Shown: piece by piece, positions 1-5,482 of the stretch
Layout: every line of letters begins with the position of its first letter
How positions within the stretch are numbered: position 1 is the first letter of the stretch
DNA from: Anaerolineae bacterium
Lineage (GTDB): Bacteria > Chloroflexota > Anaerolineae > JAFGEY01
Length of the DNA: 5,482 nucleotides
Assembly: GCA_016929205.1 (NCBI GenBank)
Contig: JAFGJF010000034.1
Location: 1 to 5,482, forward strand
Reading direction: 5' to 3'
The notes under the pieces: generated by a model
Seen by the model: only the letters and a program-made list of their open reading frames with translations
What the model was told of the DNA's origin: nothing
The model's database searches: none
Position numbers and translations under genes: made by a program

Positions 1-891
1 AATTTGCAACGCGCCGTAACGTCCCACCGCATTTTCGGCCTGCTCGATCGCCGTTGCCTCATAAACGGCGACCATATCGTACAGGCTAGGGCCATAGGCA
101 ATGATCTCGGTCATATAGGTGCCGGTGCTGTCGCCGAATTTCGAAATCGTGCCTTCAAATTCCTTAAACCACTGCTGATAGCCTTCACTAGACAAAACGT
201 CGATGCTATTCAGCCCACTCGTCTTGCCGAAATAGTCGTAGGTCATCAGCAAGATGGTCTGAAATCCGCTGTTCGACTTGAGCGGATCGGTGTGGCCGAA
301 CTTGATGTAGCCCCACTCAGGGTGGTTGTAGGCCGCCCAGCCCTGGGGATTGACCAGCGCATCGTGCAAGCTCGACCACATTTGACTGCCTGGATTCTCA
401 CCCCACAATACCTGGGCGCGTTCCTGCCAGGCCACCAACACCAGCGGCGTGTACAGAACAGGCCGGCAAGTGGGGGCATCTGCCGGGTTGACGATGGAGC
501 GGCCAAATCTGCTCGCCGAGAGGTCTTGCAGCATCGAAATTTGCAGCATGCTGGCCGGGCTGATCATATCCGGCTTTCCGCTGCCATCCAGCACGGCCAG
601 CACCATCTCGCGCGAGCCGCTCTTTTTCAACTCGACCTTTACCGGGTGGCCCTGGATGCGCGGGTTCGACTTGACAAAAGCGGGCACGGCTTCTTCCAGC
701 CAGGCCGCTTTTTCGGTTGAATAGAGCAGCGACAGTGTGATCGGCTTAGGTTCGGGCAAGATCAGATCGCGCAGTGGCGCATACGAGACGGCGCGGATCG
801 GCGGGGAGGCTATGGCCAACACCAGCACAATCAATGCGATCAAAACGTACAACCCCGCCAGAATCCAGTTCAACTTGGGCGTCGACGGCAT
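1..891 (-). CDS. Membrane-anchored extracytoplasmic solute-binding-like protein, partial (C-terminus beyond left edge)
   Basis: An ATG at 891 opens a frame that stays open to base 1 (297 codons), so the protein is cut by the window edge. Residues 9-28 form one hydrophobic helix with no lipobox Cys, so the protein is probably anchored N-in with its body outside. The remainder looks like a type 2 periplasmic-binding fold: a strand at about 51-57 (ITLSLLYS), a 'KPDMISPASML' stretch, 'PVLYTPLVLVAW', and the motif GHTDPLKSNSGF at residues 199-210. That motif is typical of the solute-binding domains that in Chloroflexota and Actinobacteria often precede a von Willebrand A domain. Whether a VWA domain follows cannot be seen here. 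A weak GGTGAG lies 4 nt upstream of the ATG. It follows the GIDE-like gene after 73 bp and may be its operon partner or have its own promoter. The ligand is unknown; family-level call only. Confidence 0.75.
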   Translation of the reverse strand, partial: MPSTPKLNWILAGLYVLIALIVLVLAIASPPIRAVSYAPLRDLILPEPKPITLSLLYSTEKAAWLEEAVPAFVKSNPRIQGHPVKVELKKSGSREMVLAVLDGSGKPDMISPASMLQISMLQDLSASRFGRSIVNPADAPTCRPVLYTPLVLVAWQERAQVLWGENPGSQMWSSLHDALVNPQGWAAYNHPEWGYIKFGHTDPLKSNSGFQTILLMTYDYFGKTSGLNSIDVLSSEGYQQWFKEFEGTISKFGDSTGTYMTEIIAYGPSLYDMVAVYEATAIEQAENAVGRYGALQI

Positions 892-920
892 AACACTCAC
901 CCCACTCCAAAATCAACGAT

Positions 921-949
921 AAAATACTTGTTTATGACAGATTTTACAA
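921..949 (-). promoter_or_regulatory. Candidate sigma-70-like promoter for the solute-binding-like gene
   Basis: The 73-bp gap between two minus-strand genes is markedly AT-rich compared with its surroundings. Read on the minus strand it holds TTGTAA (944-949) and TATTTT (921-926) separated by 17 bp, each matching 4 of 6 consensus bases, about 30 nt before the ATG at 891. AT-rich DNA gives such matches by chance, so this is only a candidate. No hairpin-plus-T terminator was seen in the same gap, so readthrough from upstream genes is equally possible. Confidence 0.25.
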
Positions 950-964
950 CAAAATTGCGGATGC

Positions 965-1666
965 CTATACCCGTCCGGTCAAAAGCTGCTTGATGGCCGG
1001 GATCAAGATCAGCGGGCTTAGAAGCATAAAGAATGCGCCAAAACCGGTCAAGAACCAGTTTGCTTGCTTTTGTTCCTTGAGCAGCGCGTCGGGCGTGCCG
1101 CCGTAAAACCGGGTGGGCACCAGCAAGCCGGCGTCGTTCTTGTATCCGACCACGGTCAGTATGTCGCCGTTTTTGTAGCCGGTGACACGAATCGAGCCTT
1201 CGGGAATGCCCTCCGCTTTGGTGCTGCTGTCCGAGTAGCGGACGATCTCGGCATACTGCACACCACCATACTTGGCGCTACCAACCGCTCCTGTCTTGAC
1301 TCGCCCGCTCGGTGTCAACAGCAGCAGCGAAGGCCAGACTTCTTCGACCGTCTCCCAATCGCCCTCGTAACCGTCCTCGCTGTCATAGGTGACATCCCAC
1401 CGCTCTTGCGCATAGGCGACCAGGCCGCTGCTGTGTTGAGCCTTGTTGCGGTCGAGCGCGCCGGTCACAATCATCTCCGACCCAGCCGCCGCTTTACCAA
1501 AGGCCGCCGCATCCTGAACGAGCAGGCCCTCCAGATACCTGATTTCCTGCCGCTGCTGGCTGCCAAAGAAAAAGGTGATCAGTGCCCCACAGGCAAAAAA
1601 GCTCACCGCCACCAGCAGCGAGATGATCAGATTCATCCCCCGCCCTAACAAAGACACAGCTTTCAT
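965..1666 (-). CDS. Two-helix membrane protein with GIDE-like extracytoplasmic domain
   Basis: This 233-residue protein has a hydrophobic helix at about 12-34 and a second at about 203-226, with a mostly beta-type domain of about 165 residues between them. The central part carries 'SEMIVTGALDR' (63-73), a strand-rich middle, then 'GSIRVTGYKNGDILTVVGYKND' in two runs (about 157-178), followed by 'LKEQKQANWFLTGFGAFF' leading into the last helix. This order (membrane helix, beta domain with a 'gd.v.vvG' strand, then a helix pair at the C-terminus) resembles the GIDE domain of bacterial and mitochondrial membrane proteins; I infer this by pattern and not by a search. No RING finger or catalytic motif is visible. 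It follows the LysM/PstS-like fusion gene by 19 bp and so is probably co-transcribed with it. Function unknown. Confidence 0.8.
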   Translation of the reverse strand: MKAVSLLGRGMNLIISLLVAVSFFACGALITFFFGSQQRQEIRYLEGLLVQDAAAFGKAAAGSEMIVTGALDRNKAQHSSGLVAYAQERWDVTYDSEDGYEGDWETVEEVWPSLLLLTPSGRVKTGAVGSAKYGGVQYAEIVRYSDSSTKAEGIPEGSIRVTGYKNGDILTVVGYKNDAGLLVPTRFYGGTPDALLKEQKQANWFLTGFGAFFMLLSPLILIPAIKQLLTGRV

Positions 1667-1673
1667 CGTCTAG

Positions 1674-1679
1674 CCTCTC
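1674..1679 (-). promoter_or_regulatory. Ribosome binding site of the GIDE-like gene
   Basis: GAGAGG on the minus strand sits 7 nt before the ATG at 1666, inside the 19-bp gap after the preceding stop. It supports this ATG over the in-frame Met at codon 11. Confidence 0.6.
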
Positions 1680-1685
1680 ACCTTT

Positions 1686-3434
1686 TCACCGGGCATCGAG
1701 GTAAGTCTGGATCGCGGTGATGAATCGCTCTTGATCGGGCAAAAAATACCCCACGCCGAGAATTTCCTGCCGCACGTTGCGCAGATAGCAGTTGACAAAC
1801 ATATCGACCTGCGGCTTTTCCTGCATTATATCTGCCGTGGAGTAAATAAACAAGGGACGTAACAGTGGATAGGTGCCCGAGTCCGCCGTTTCTTGACGCG
1901 GCTCGATGCCGTTGATCGAGATCGCCCGCAACACATCACTGTTATCTCGATAATAGGCATAACCGAAAAAGCCTACTGCATACGGGCTGCGCTGGATCGA
2001 AAAGACCAAAAAGCCCATATCGTCGTTCATGGTCAGCTTGTCGGCGTTCAGCAGAGTCGATGCGTCGCCATCAAGCACCAAGTCGCTGAAAATGTCAAAA
2101 GTGCCGTGATTTTGGGTGGGCACCAGCCGCTCGATCGGCTCGGCAGGCCAGGCCGGATCGACGTCGGACCACAGCGTCGCAGTGGTGAAAAGCAGCTTGA
2201 GCTGTTCCAGGGTCAGGTTTTGGGCAAAGGTATTCTGCTGGCTGACCACGATCGGCAGCGCGTCGGTGCCGACCTGAAAGGCGAGCGGTTCGCGGCCAGC
2301 AGTGCGACACTGAGCCAGCTCGTCGTCCTTGATCGCGCGGCTGGCATTGACGATGTCAGCCTGGCCCTGGCCGCAAAACAGGTCAAAGCCGCCGCCGGTG
2401 CCGGTCTCCTCCACCGAGACGTTCCCGCCAAAGCCGGCGGCCTTGAACAGACGCGCCATCTGGTCGGTGAGCAGATAGACGGTCGAACTACCGATCACCT
2501 CAATATCCCCTGTCACCGAGGCCGGGTTGCAGGGTGGCATCTGCGCAAACTGCCGGGCTTCGTTTTCCTGATCTTCCTGGGCGCTGGGCAGATAGATCAG
2601 CCAGCCCACGTCGATCTCATCGGGGCTTTCGATGCAGGTGAAACGAGTCTCGGTCTGGCAGCGCAGGTTGGTATAGTAAACGATCGCCCAGTAGGCCAAT
2701 GGATCGTCATACTCGCGCTGGGCGATAGTAGTCAACCAGTCACCGGGCTGAATAGTATACTCTTTGCCCGGCCACGCTTCCGGCGTCACCGTAAAGGGCG
2801 GCGTCGGAGTCGATGAATCGACTGGCGTCGATGTGAAGGTCGGAGGGACTTGGGTCACCGTGGGCAGTGGTGTCGCCGTGTTTTGCACTGTCGATGCCGT
2901 AGTTCGTTTTGTTTCTGTAGAGGTCACTGTTGGCCCTGCGGCGGCCGGCCCAGGGGTTTCGGTGTGCGTCCCGACCCAAGAGGGCAGCGTCGACGGGGTA
3001 GGCGTCGGCGGCTGGATCAACTTGGGCACAACGAGCAGGCTGCATAGAACGATCAGCACAGCGATGGCGATCATTGCCAGGCTGATCCACATCCAGGGCA
3101 GCTTGCGCCTCGGCACTGGCGGTGGCGGGAACGGTTCGATGCTCGCAGAGATAGGTGGAGGTATCACCACGGGCGGTGGTTCTTGCACGACTTGAGGCTC
3201 AGGTTCAGCAGGTGGGGGTCCAGGCGGCCCTGGTTCGGCGGTATCGACAGCCTCAGGCGTCGATACGGGTCGCACCTCGCGGCCACACTCACCGCAAAAA
3301 CGCTCGTCGGGTAGCAGCGGAGTACCGCAGTAACGGCATTTGTCCGGCAAAAGCAGCGAAATCCCACACTCGGGACAAAATCGAACTTGGGCTGAAAGCG
3401 GCGTGTCACAATTTGAGCAACGTCTAGCGGCCAT
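1686..3434 (-). CDS. Double zinc ribbon - TM - LysM - PstS-like phosphate-binding fold fusion protein
   Basis: This 582-residue protein has, in order: two zinc ribbons (Cys 6/9/20/23 and 33/36/47/50, each C-x2-C pairs ending in ECG); a proline-rich stretch 59-110; an RRK followed by one transmembrane helix about 113-138; a Thr/Ser/Pro linker 141-218; a LysM domain about 225-284 (YTIQPGDWLTTIAQ ... IYLP); and a PstS-like type 2 binding fold 308-582. The binding fold shows GSST (315-318), GTGGGF (345-350), DIVNASR (360-366) and DALPIVV (391-397). Basic residues before the helix predict cytoplasmic zinc ribbons with LysM and the binding domain outside, where LysM would hold peptidoglycan. The usual 'R..SGT' ligand loop is replaced by PTQNHGT (439-445). 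The frame is open upstream to 3620, but an ATG at 3434 with GGAG 4 nt before it and the immediate start of a zinc ribbon make 3434 the better start. It overlaps the preceding gene by 11 bp. Ligand and role are unproven. Confidence 0.85.
   Translation of the reverse strand: MAARRCSNCDTPLSAQVRFCPECGISLLLPDKCRYCGTPLLPDERFCGECGREVRPVSTPEAVDTAEPGPPGPPPAEPEPQVVQEPPPVVIPPPISASIEPFPPPPVPRRKLPWMWISLAMIAIAVLIVLCSLLVVPKLIQPPTPTPSTLPSWVGTHTETPGPAAAGPTVTSTETKRTTASTVQNTATPLPTVTQVPPTFTSTPVDSSTPTPPFTVTPEAWPGKEYTIQPGDWLTTIAQREYDDPLAYWAIVYYTNLRCQTETRFTCIESPDEIDVGWLIYLPSAQEDQENEARQFAQMPPCNPASVTGDIEVIGSSTVYLLTDQMARLFKAAGFGGNVSVEETGTGGGFDLFCGQGQADIVNASRAIKDDELAQCRTAGREPLAFQVGTDALPIVVSQQNTFAQNLTLEQLKLLFTTATLWSDVDPAWPAEPIERLVPTQNHGTFDIFSDLVLDGDASTLLNADKLTMNDDMGFLVFSIQRSPYAVGFFGYAYYRDNSDVLRAISINGIEPRQETADSGTYPLLRPLFIYSTADIMQEKPQVDMFVNCYLRNVRQEILGVGYFLPDQERFITAIQTYLDAR
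2781..3014 (-). other. Low-complexity Thr/Ser/Pro linker within the fusion protein
   Basis: Residues 141-218 are dominated by Thr, Pro and Ser (for example PPTPTPSTLP and DSSTPTPPFT). This is a flexible extracytoplasmic spacer between membrane helix and LysM, of a type very common in Chloroflexota surface proteins. At DNA level it is not an exact tandem repeat. It may carry O-glycosylation. Confidence 0.7.
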
Positions 3435-4809
3435 TTGGCTCCAATTCATCCTCCCAAGATGAGGCACACTCAAAGCCCGGTACGGCGACTTGGTCGAGCA
3501 GGGCAATGAGAAGGCCGAGATTCGGCGTGTTATCGGCATCGACCTGGGGCAGCGACTCCCACCGTCCCGTGCGCTTGATCTCGAAACTTCCGCCATTGCG
3601 TCCCCAAATGACTTGGGCACCGCCGATTTCCTGCGTCGGGATCACCGTTTGGCCGCAATGAAGCCCGGCCAGATCGAGGCTCAGCGCACCAAAAACCAGG
3701 GTGCCGCCATCTCGATAGGCACGCAACAGTGGCGGCAGCTCGTGCTCAAGCCGACTCTGCTCCAACTCGGCGATCAATGCATCGACAAAGGGAATGCGGT
3801 CGGTCAAGGTGAGCGTGTGACCATCCTGGCATTGAACCAAGTAGCGATGCCGCATCCGACCGTTTGACTTTAACTTATGCTCCTGTATCACCGCGTCAAC
3901 TGTTTCCCAACGATAAAGATCAACCCGCTTCCCCGCCAGGCGGGCCACCCCTTCGGGAAAAACGAGGAAGCGTACCTGGCGGTCGGTCAACAAAAATATG
4001 CCAAAGGCCAGGAGCAGCAGTACCAGAGCGCTCAGGCCATACCCCGGACACATCTGATCGACCGTGCCTTGGAGTGTGGCGATCGAGAGCGCAAAGATCA
4101 GCGCGCCAGCCAGAAAGAGGATCACTATGCCGGCGACAATGCTGGGTTTGCCGCCAGCCGTATATTCGGCGATGGGGTCGCTCAACCCGGCACCAGACAG
4201 TTCATCCGACAAATCCCGGATCTTTTGAGCCTGCTCGCGCTGCCTTTCGGCACGGGTCTTTAGTCCTGACTTGCGAACCTCGTAACTGGGGGGGGCTTCT
4301 AACAATACCTCGCCCTCGCACACAATTGCCTGGATGCGGTGCACCTGCGGTTGATCGGGCAAATAGCGCACAACCACTTCGATTCGACGGCTGTCGCTGG
4401 CCCGCTTGATCCACCGTCCCAACGGACTTTGGCCTCGCCAATCATCTCCATAGACGTAACGCACACCGTGCTGCTCATCATCACTGCCCAGAGAAATGTC
4501 AATGCCCACCGCCTGCACCAACACCCCTTCGTGGTCGAGCCAGCGGGCAAGGTGCAAACGACGTGCTGTTCTGTATACAACCCACGCACCGAGAGCCAAA
4601 AAGCTCGCTGCCGTCAGCGGCATAAATGGCCCATCCGGGCGAAAAAACACCATCCCAATGATGAAAGCCAGTGCGACCACAGCCACGATCAAGTGTATTG
4701 TCGCCTGGCGCGTCGACGGCGTCCGAAACGTTGCGGGGCGGGCTATTTTGGCGATCAACAGGACGACGGGAGCGATGAGCAAGAACAAAAAAGCGAACAG
4801 ACAATCCAT
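3424..4809 (-). CDS. Five-helix membrane protein with DUF6585-like C-terminal region
   Basis: This 461-residue protein has hydrophobic segments at about 4-22, 38-56, 62-80, 224-246 and 257-275. Between the third and fourth is a soluble region (about 90-220) ending in a charged, probably coiled stretch 182-206 (KTRAERQREQAQKIRDLSDE). After the last helix, residues 279-445 resemble DUF6585: 'RFLVFPEGVARLAGKRVDLYRWETV', written here as two parts, RFLVFPEGVARLAG (280-293) and YRWETVDAV (299-307), then GTLVFGALSLDLAGLHC (369-385), IWGRNGGSFEIK (401-412) and a final TPNLGLLIALLD. This is a pattern match from memory. No enzymatic motif is seen. The ATG at 4809 is the only ATG after the in-frame stop at 4828-4830; a clear Shine-Dalgarno is missing, with only GGGG 8 nt away. 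It overlaps the next gene by 11 bp, so translational coupling is likely. Function unknown; membrane localisation is well supported. Confidence 0.8.
   Translation of the reverse strand: MDCLFAFLFLLIAPVVLLIAKIARPATFRTPSTRQATIHLIVAVVALAFIIGMVFFRPDGPFMPLTAASFLALGAWVVYRTARRLHLARWLDHEGVLVQAVGIDISLGSDDEQHGVRYVYGDDWRGQSPLGRWIKRASDSRRIEVVVRYLPDQPQVHRIQAIVCEGEVLLEAPPSYEVRKSGLKTRAERQREQAQKIRDLSDELSGAGLSDPIAEYTAGGKPSIVAGIVILFLAGALIFALSIATLQGTVDQMCPGYGLSALVLLLLAFGIFLLTDRQVRFLVFPEGVARLAGKRVDLYRWETVDAVIQEHKLKSNGRMRHRYLVQCQDGHTLTLTDRIPFVDALIAELEQSRLEHELPPLLRAYRDGGTLVFGALSLDLAGLHCGQTVIPTQEIGGAQVIWGRNGGSFEIKRTGRWESLPQVDADNTPNLGLLIALLDQVAVPGFECASSWEDELEPNGR
3439..3442 (-). promoter_or_regulatory. Start-deciding Shine-Dalgarno of the fusion gene
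   Basis: GGAG lies 4 nt before the ATG at 3434, within the last codons of the preceding gene. A stronger GGGAGG at 3450-3455 abuts a second in-frame ATG at 3449 with no spacer, which makes that start (five residues longer) less likely but not excluded. Confidence 0.45.
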
Positions 4810-4863
4810 AAAACGAACCCCGGTCGCTCACACCATAACGGACACAGACATTAAACGGCCGAA

Positions 4864-5178
4864 TCAGCCGCACACCGGATTTGGCACCGGCCAATGTTCA
4901 GAAACACGCACCATCACCCTCGCCAAGTCTGTCTGCACCTGTTCAACAATGATCGTCGCCGAGCGTGTATCCTTGGTGAACCCCAGCACGGCTTGATCGA
5001 TATGGCGAAGCGGCTCGTATTCGGCGACCCAACCTTGTTTGGGGGTCTCGTTCTGGTAAAAATCAATCACCCGGTCGATGATTGCAACGCCGGATACGCG
5101 ATACCTGAACAGGTTGGAGGGAAAAAACTGGATGGCTGCATCGGGCCAGATTGGAACGTCGTCGGTTTGCATTGTCAT
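4864..5178 (-). CDS. Small protein of unknown function with a 'PI.P.A ... FY....P..GW' domain
   Basis: This 104-residue protein starts at 5178, 6 nt after GGAGG, the best ribosome binding site of the window. A second ATG two codons later is less well placed. It begins almost directly with DVPIWPDAA (7-15), followed by VIDFYQNETPKQGW (37-50) and the strands AVLGFTKDTRSATIIV (63-78) and ARVMVRVSEHW (86-96). This plan (an N-terminal 'iP.yP.A' strand, a helix with 'FY' running into 'GW', then two or three beta strands) recurs in small Chloroflexota and cyanobacterial proteins, usually secreted or lipid-anchored. No signal peptide, lipobox or helix is present here, so this copy looks cytoplasmic. 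It lies 27 bp after the stop of the broken arsenate reductase and 54 bp before the membrane protein gene, in the same direction. I do not recognise a function. Confidence 0.75.
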   Translation of the reverse strand: MTMQTDDVPIWPDAAIQFFPSNLFRYRVSGVAIIDRVIDFYQNETPKQGWVAEYEPLRHIDQAVLGFTKDTRSATIIVEQVQTDLARVMVRVSEHWPVPNPVCG

Positions 5179-5184
5179 TCTTTT

Positions 5185-5189
5185 CCTCC
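5185..5189 (-). promoter_or_regulatory. Strong Shine-Dalgarno of the small protein gene
   Basis: GGAGG with a 6-nt A-rich spacer to the ATG at 5178. It decides the start in favour of the first of two nearby ATG codons. Confidence 0.75.
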
Positions 5190-5205
5190 AATCTGCTGCC
5201 AGGCA

Positions 5206-5400
5206 TCACATTTGCGCGATCCACGCCTGAACGCGCACTCCGATCTCGTCGCGTACCTGGCGAAATTTGTCCAATGTCGCTTGCTCATCGCCCACAAAGG
5301 CAGCCGGGTCTTCGAAAGCCCAGTGCAGCCTTTGCCCAACACCGGGAAACGTGCGCGGGCAGTTTTGCTCGGCGTGCGCGCAGACGGTGATCAGGTAGCT
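5206..5400 (-). pseudogene. arsC: 3' fragment of arsenate reductase (ArsC, thioredoxin-coupled/LMW-PTP type), 5' part lost
   Basis: Read on the minus strand, 64 codons before a TGA at 5206-5208 match the C-terminal half of LMW-phosphatase-fold arsenate reductases. They include SYLITVCAHAEQNCP (the 'D.vitvC..A...CP' segment with the two redox-type cysteines), FPG, LHWAFEDPAAF (the 'hW...DPa' segment) and a final helix KFRQVRDEIGVRVQAW. Intact family members are about 130-145 residues and carry the catalytic C-x5-R loop near their N-terminus, which is absent here. Homology stops at about base 5400, and the same frame meets TAA at 5422-5424 with no ATG or GTG between. The gene is therefore broken, apparently by an insertion sequence, and should be inactive. 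It would have reduced arsenate to arsenite in the cytoplasm for efflux. It precedes the small protein gene by 27 bp and may have shared its transcript. Confidence 0.8.
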
Positions 5401-5482
5401 AAGGAATGGTGCAAAAATAACTTACCCCGATTCTGGAGCCAAGGGAACCGCTCTGTAGTTCCATCGCCCCAGATGATCATCA
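5401..5482 (-). mobile_element. End of an insertion sequence inserted in arsC (continues beyond right edge)
   Basis: ArsC homology breaks sharply near 5400. The next 21 bases (5401-5421, containing GGTGCAAAAATAACTTACC across 5408-5426) look like an IS terminal repeat and lie immediately after a short coding tail ending in TAA at 5422. The arrangement (transposase stop, about 20 bp, then interrupted host gene) is that of an IS end. The other end, the matching inverted repeat and any target duplication are outside the window, so the element cannot be proved here. Confidence 0.5.
5422..5481 (-). CDS. C-terminal tail of a transposase, possibly ISAzo13-like (partial)
   Basis: Nineteen codons before TAA at 5422-5424 read DDHLGRWNYRAVPLAPESG. 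The 'LGRWNY...P' resembles the C-terminal end of ISAzo13-type (Rhodopirellula DDE) transposases, where a 'hG.WNYti.P' motif closes the protein. This is recalled from the family and not searched. The DDE catalytic residues would lie beyond the right edge. It is in the same frame as the arsC remnant, but the stop separates them. Very short, so the family call is tentative. Confidence 0.4.
   Translation of the reverse strand, partial: DDHLGRWNYRAVPLAPESG

Noticed and set aside
4..720. Plus-strand open frame of 238 codons opposite the solute-binding-like gene
   Set aside because: The minus strand encodes a continuous protein with a membrane anchor and family motif over the same bases.
892..964. 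Rho-independent terminator in the gap before the solute-binding-like gene
   Set aside because: The gap is AT-rich but no GC-rich stem followed by a T run could be found on the minus strand.
1064..1648. Plus-strand open frame of 194 codons opposite the GIDE-like gene
   Set aside because: Antisense shadow in GC-rich DNA: composition rich in Arg, His and Gln, no recognisable motif.
1893..2816. Long plus-strand open frame (307 codons) opposite the fusion gene
   Set aside because: It mirrors the coding strand of a gene with clear LysM and PstS-like domains, shows no domain of its own and has no convincing ribosome binding site.
2781..3014. Possible tandem repeat or CRISPR-like array
   Set aside because: Similarity is only in Thr/Pro amino-acid composition; there are no regular repeat units or spacers.
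3435..3620. N-terminal extension of the fusion protein by 62 codons
   Set aside because: It would overlap the preceding gene by nearly 200 bp, has no domain, and the zinc ribbon begins right after the ATG at 3434, which has its own Shine-Dalgarno.
4499..4894. Minus-strand frame of 131 codons overlapping the start of the membrane protein gene
   Set aside because: It lies in another frame over the helices of the five-helix protein and has no domain or membrane pattern of its own.
4339..4996. Overlapping plus-strand frames of 171 and 166 codons
   Set aside because: Very basic, Arg/His/Gln- or Thr-rich products opposite a well-supported membrane protein gene; treated as shadows.

Overview
The window reads as part of a Chloroflexota (green non-sulfur bacteria) chromosome, perhaps of the Anaerolineae/Promineifilum type. 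I infer this from moderately high GC, long Pro/Thr/Ser linkers rich in PTPTP and STPTPP, a zinc-ribbon plus membrane-anchor architecture, and solute-binding-like proteins held by a transmembrane helix rather than a lipobox. No rRNA or marker gene is present, so the assignment is tentative. All supported genes lie on the minus strand and are transcribed from high to low coordinates.

Layout in order of transcription. (i) 5482-5401: the apparent end of an insertion sequence, with the last 19 codons of a possible ISAzo13-like transposase and about 21 bp of terminal DNA. (ii) 5400-5206: the C-terminal half of an ArsC/low-molecular-weight-phosphatase-type arsenate reductase whose 5' part has been cut off by that element. 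(iii) 5178-4864: a small soluble protein of unknown function with a very good ribosome binding site. (iv) 4809-3424: a five-helix membrane protein with a DUF6585-like C-terminal half. (v) 3434-1686: a striking fusion of two zinc ribbons, a proline-rich stretch, one transmembrane helix, a Thr/Pro linker, a LysM domain and a PstS-like phosphate-binding fold. It overlaps gene iv by 11 bp. (vi) 1666-965: a two-helix membrane protein with a GIDE-like extracytoplasmic domain. (vii) 891 to beyond the left edge: a membrane-anchored solute-binding-like protein, probably the N-terminal part of a larger protein.

Genes iv, v and vi are tightly packed (overlap, then a 19-bp gap) and are probably one operon. 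Gene v is also possibly followed by gene vii, although an AT-rich 73-bp gap with a weak promoter candidate separates vi from vii. Four consecutive membrane proteins include two unrelated periplasmic-binding folds tethered to the membrane, and no ABC permease or ATPase is visible. This suggests a surface ligand-sensing or envelope-associated module rather than a simple importer, but that is inference. No tRNA, rRNA, CRISPR array, riboswitch or convincing rho-independent terminator was seen. No intergenic stretch exceeds 300 bases; the largest is the 73-bp gap.
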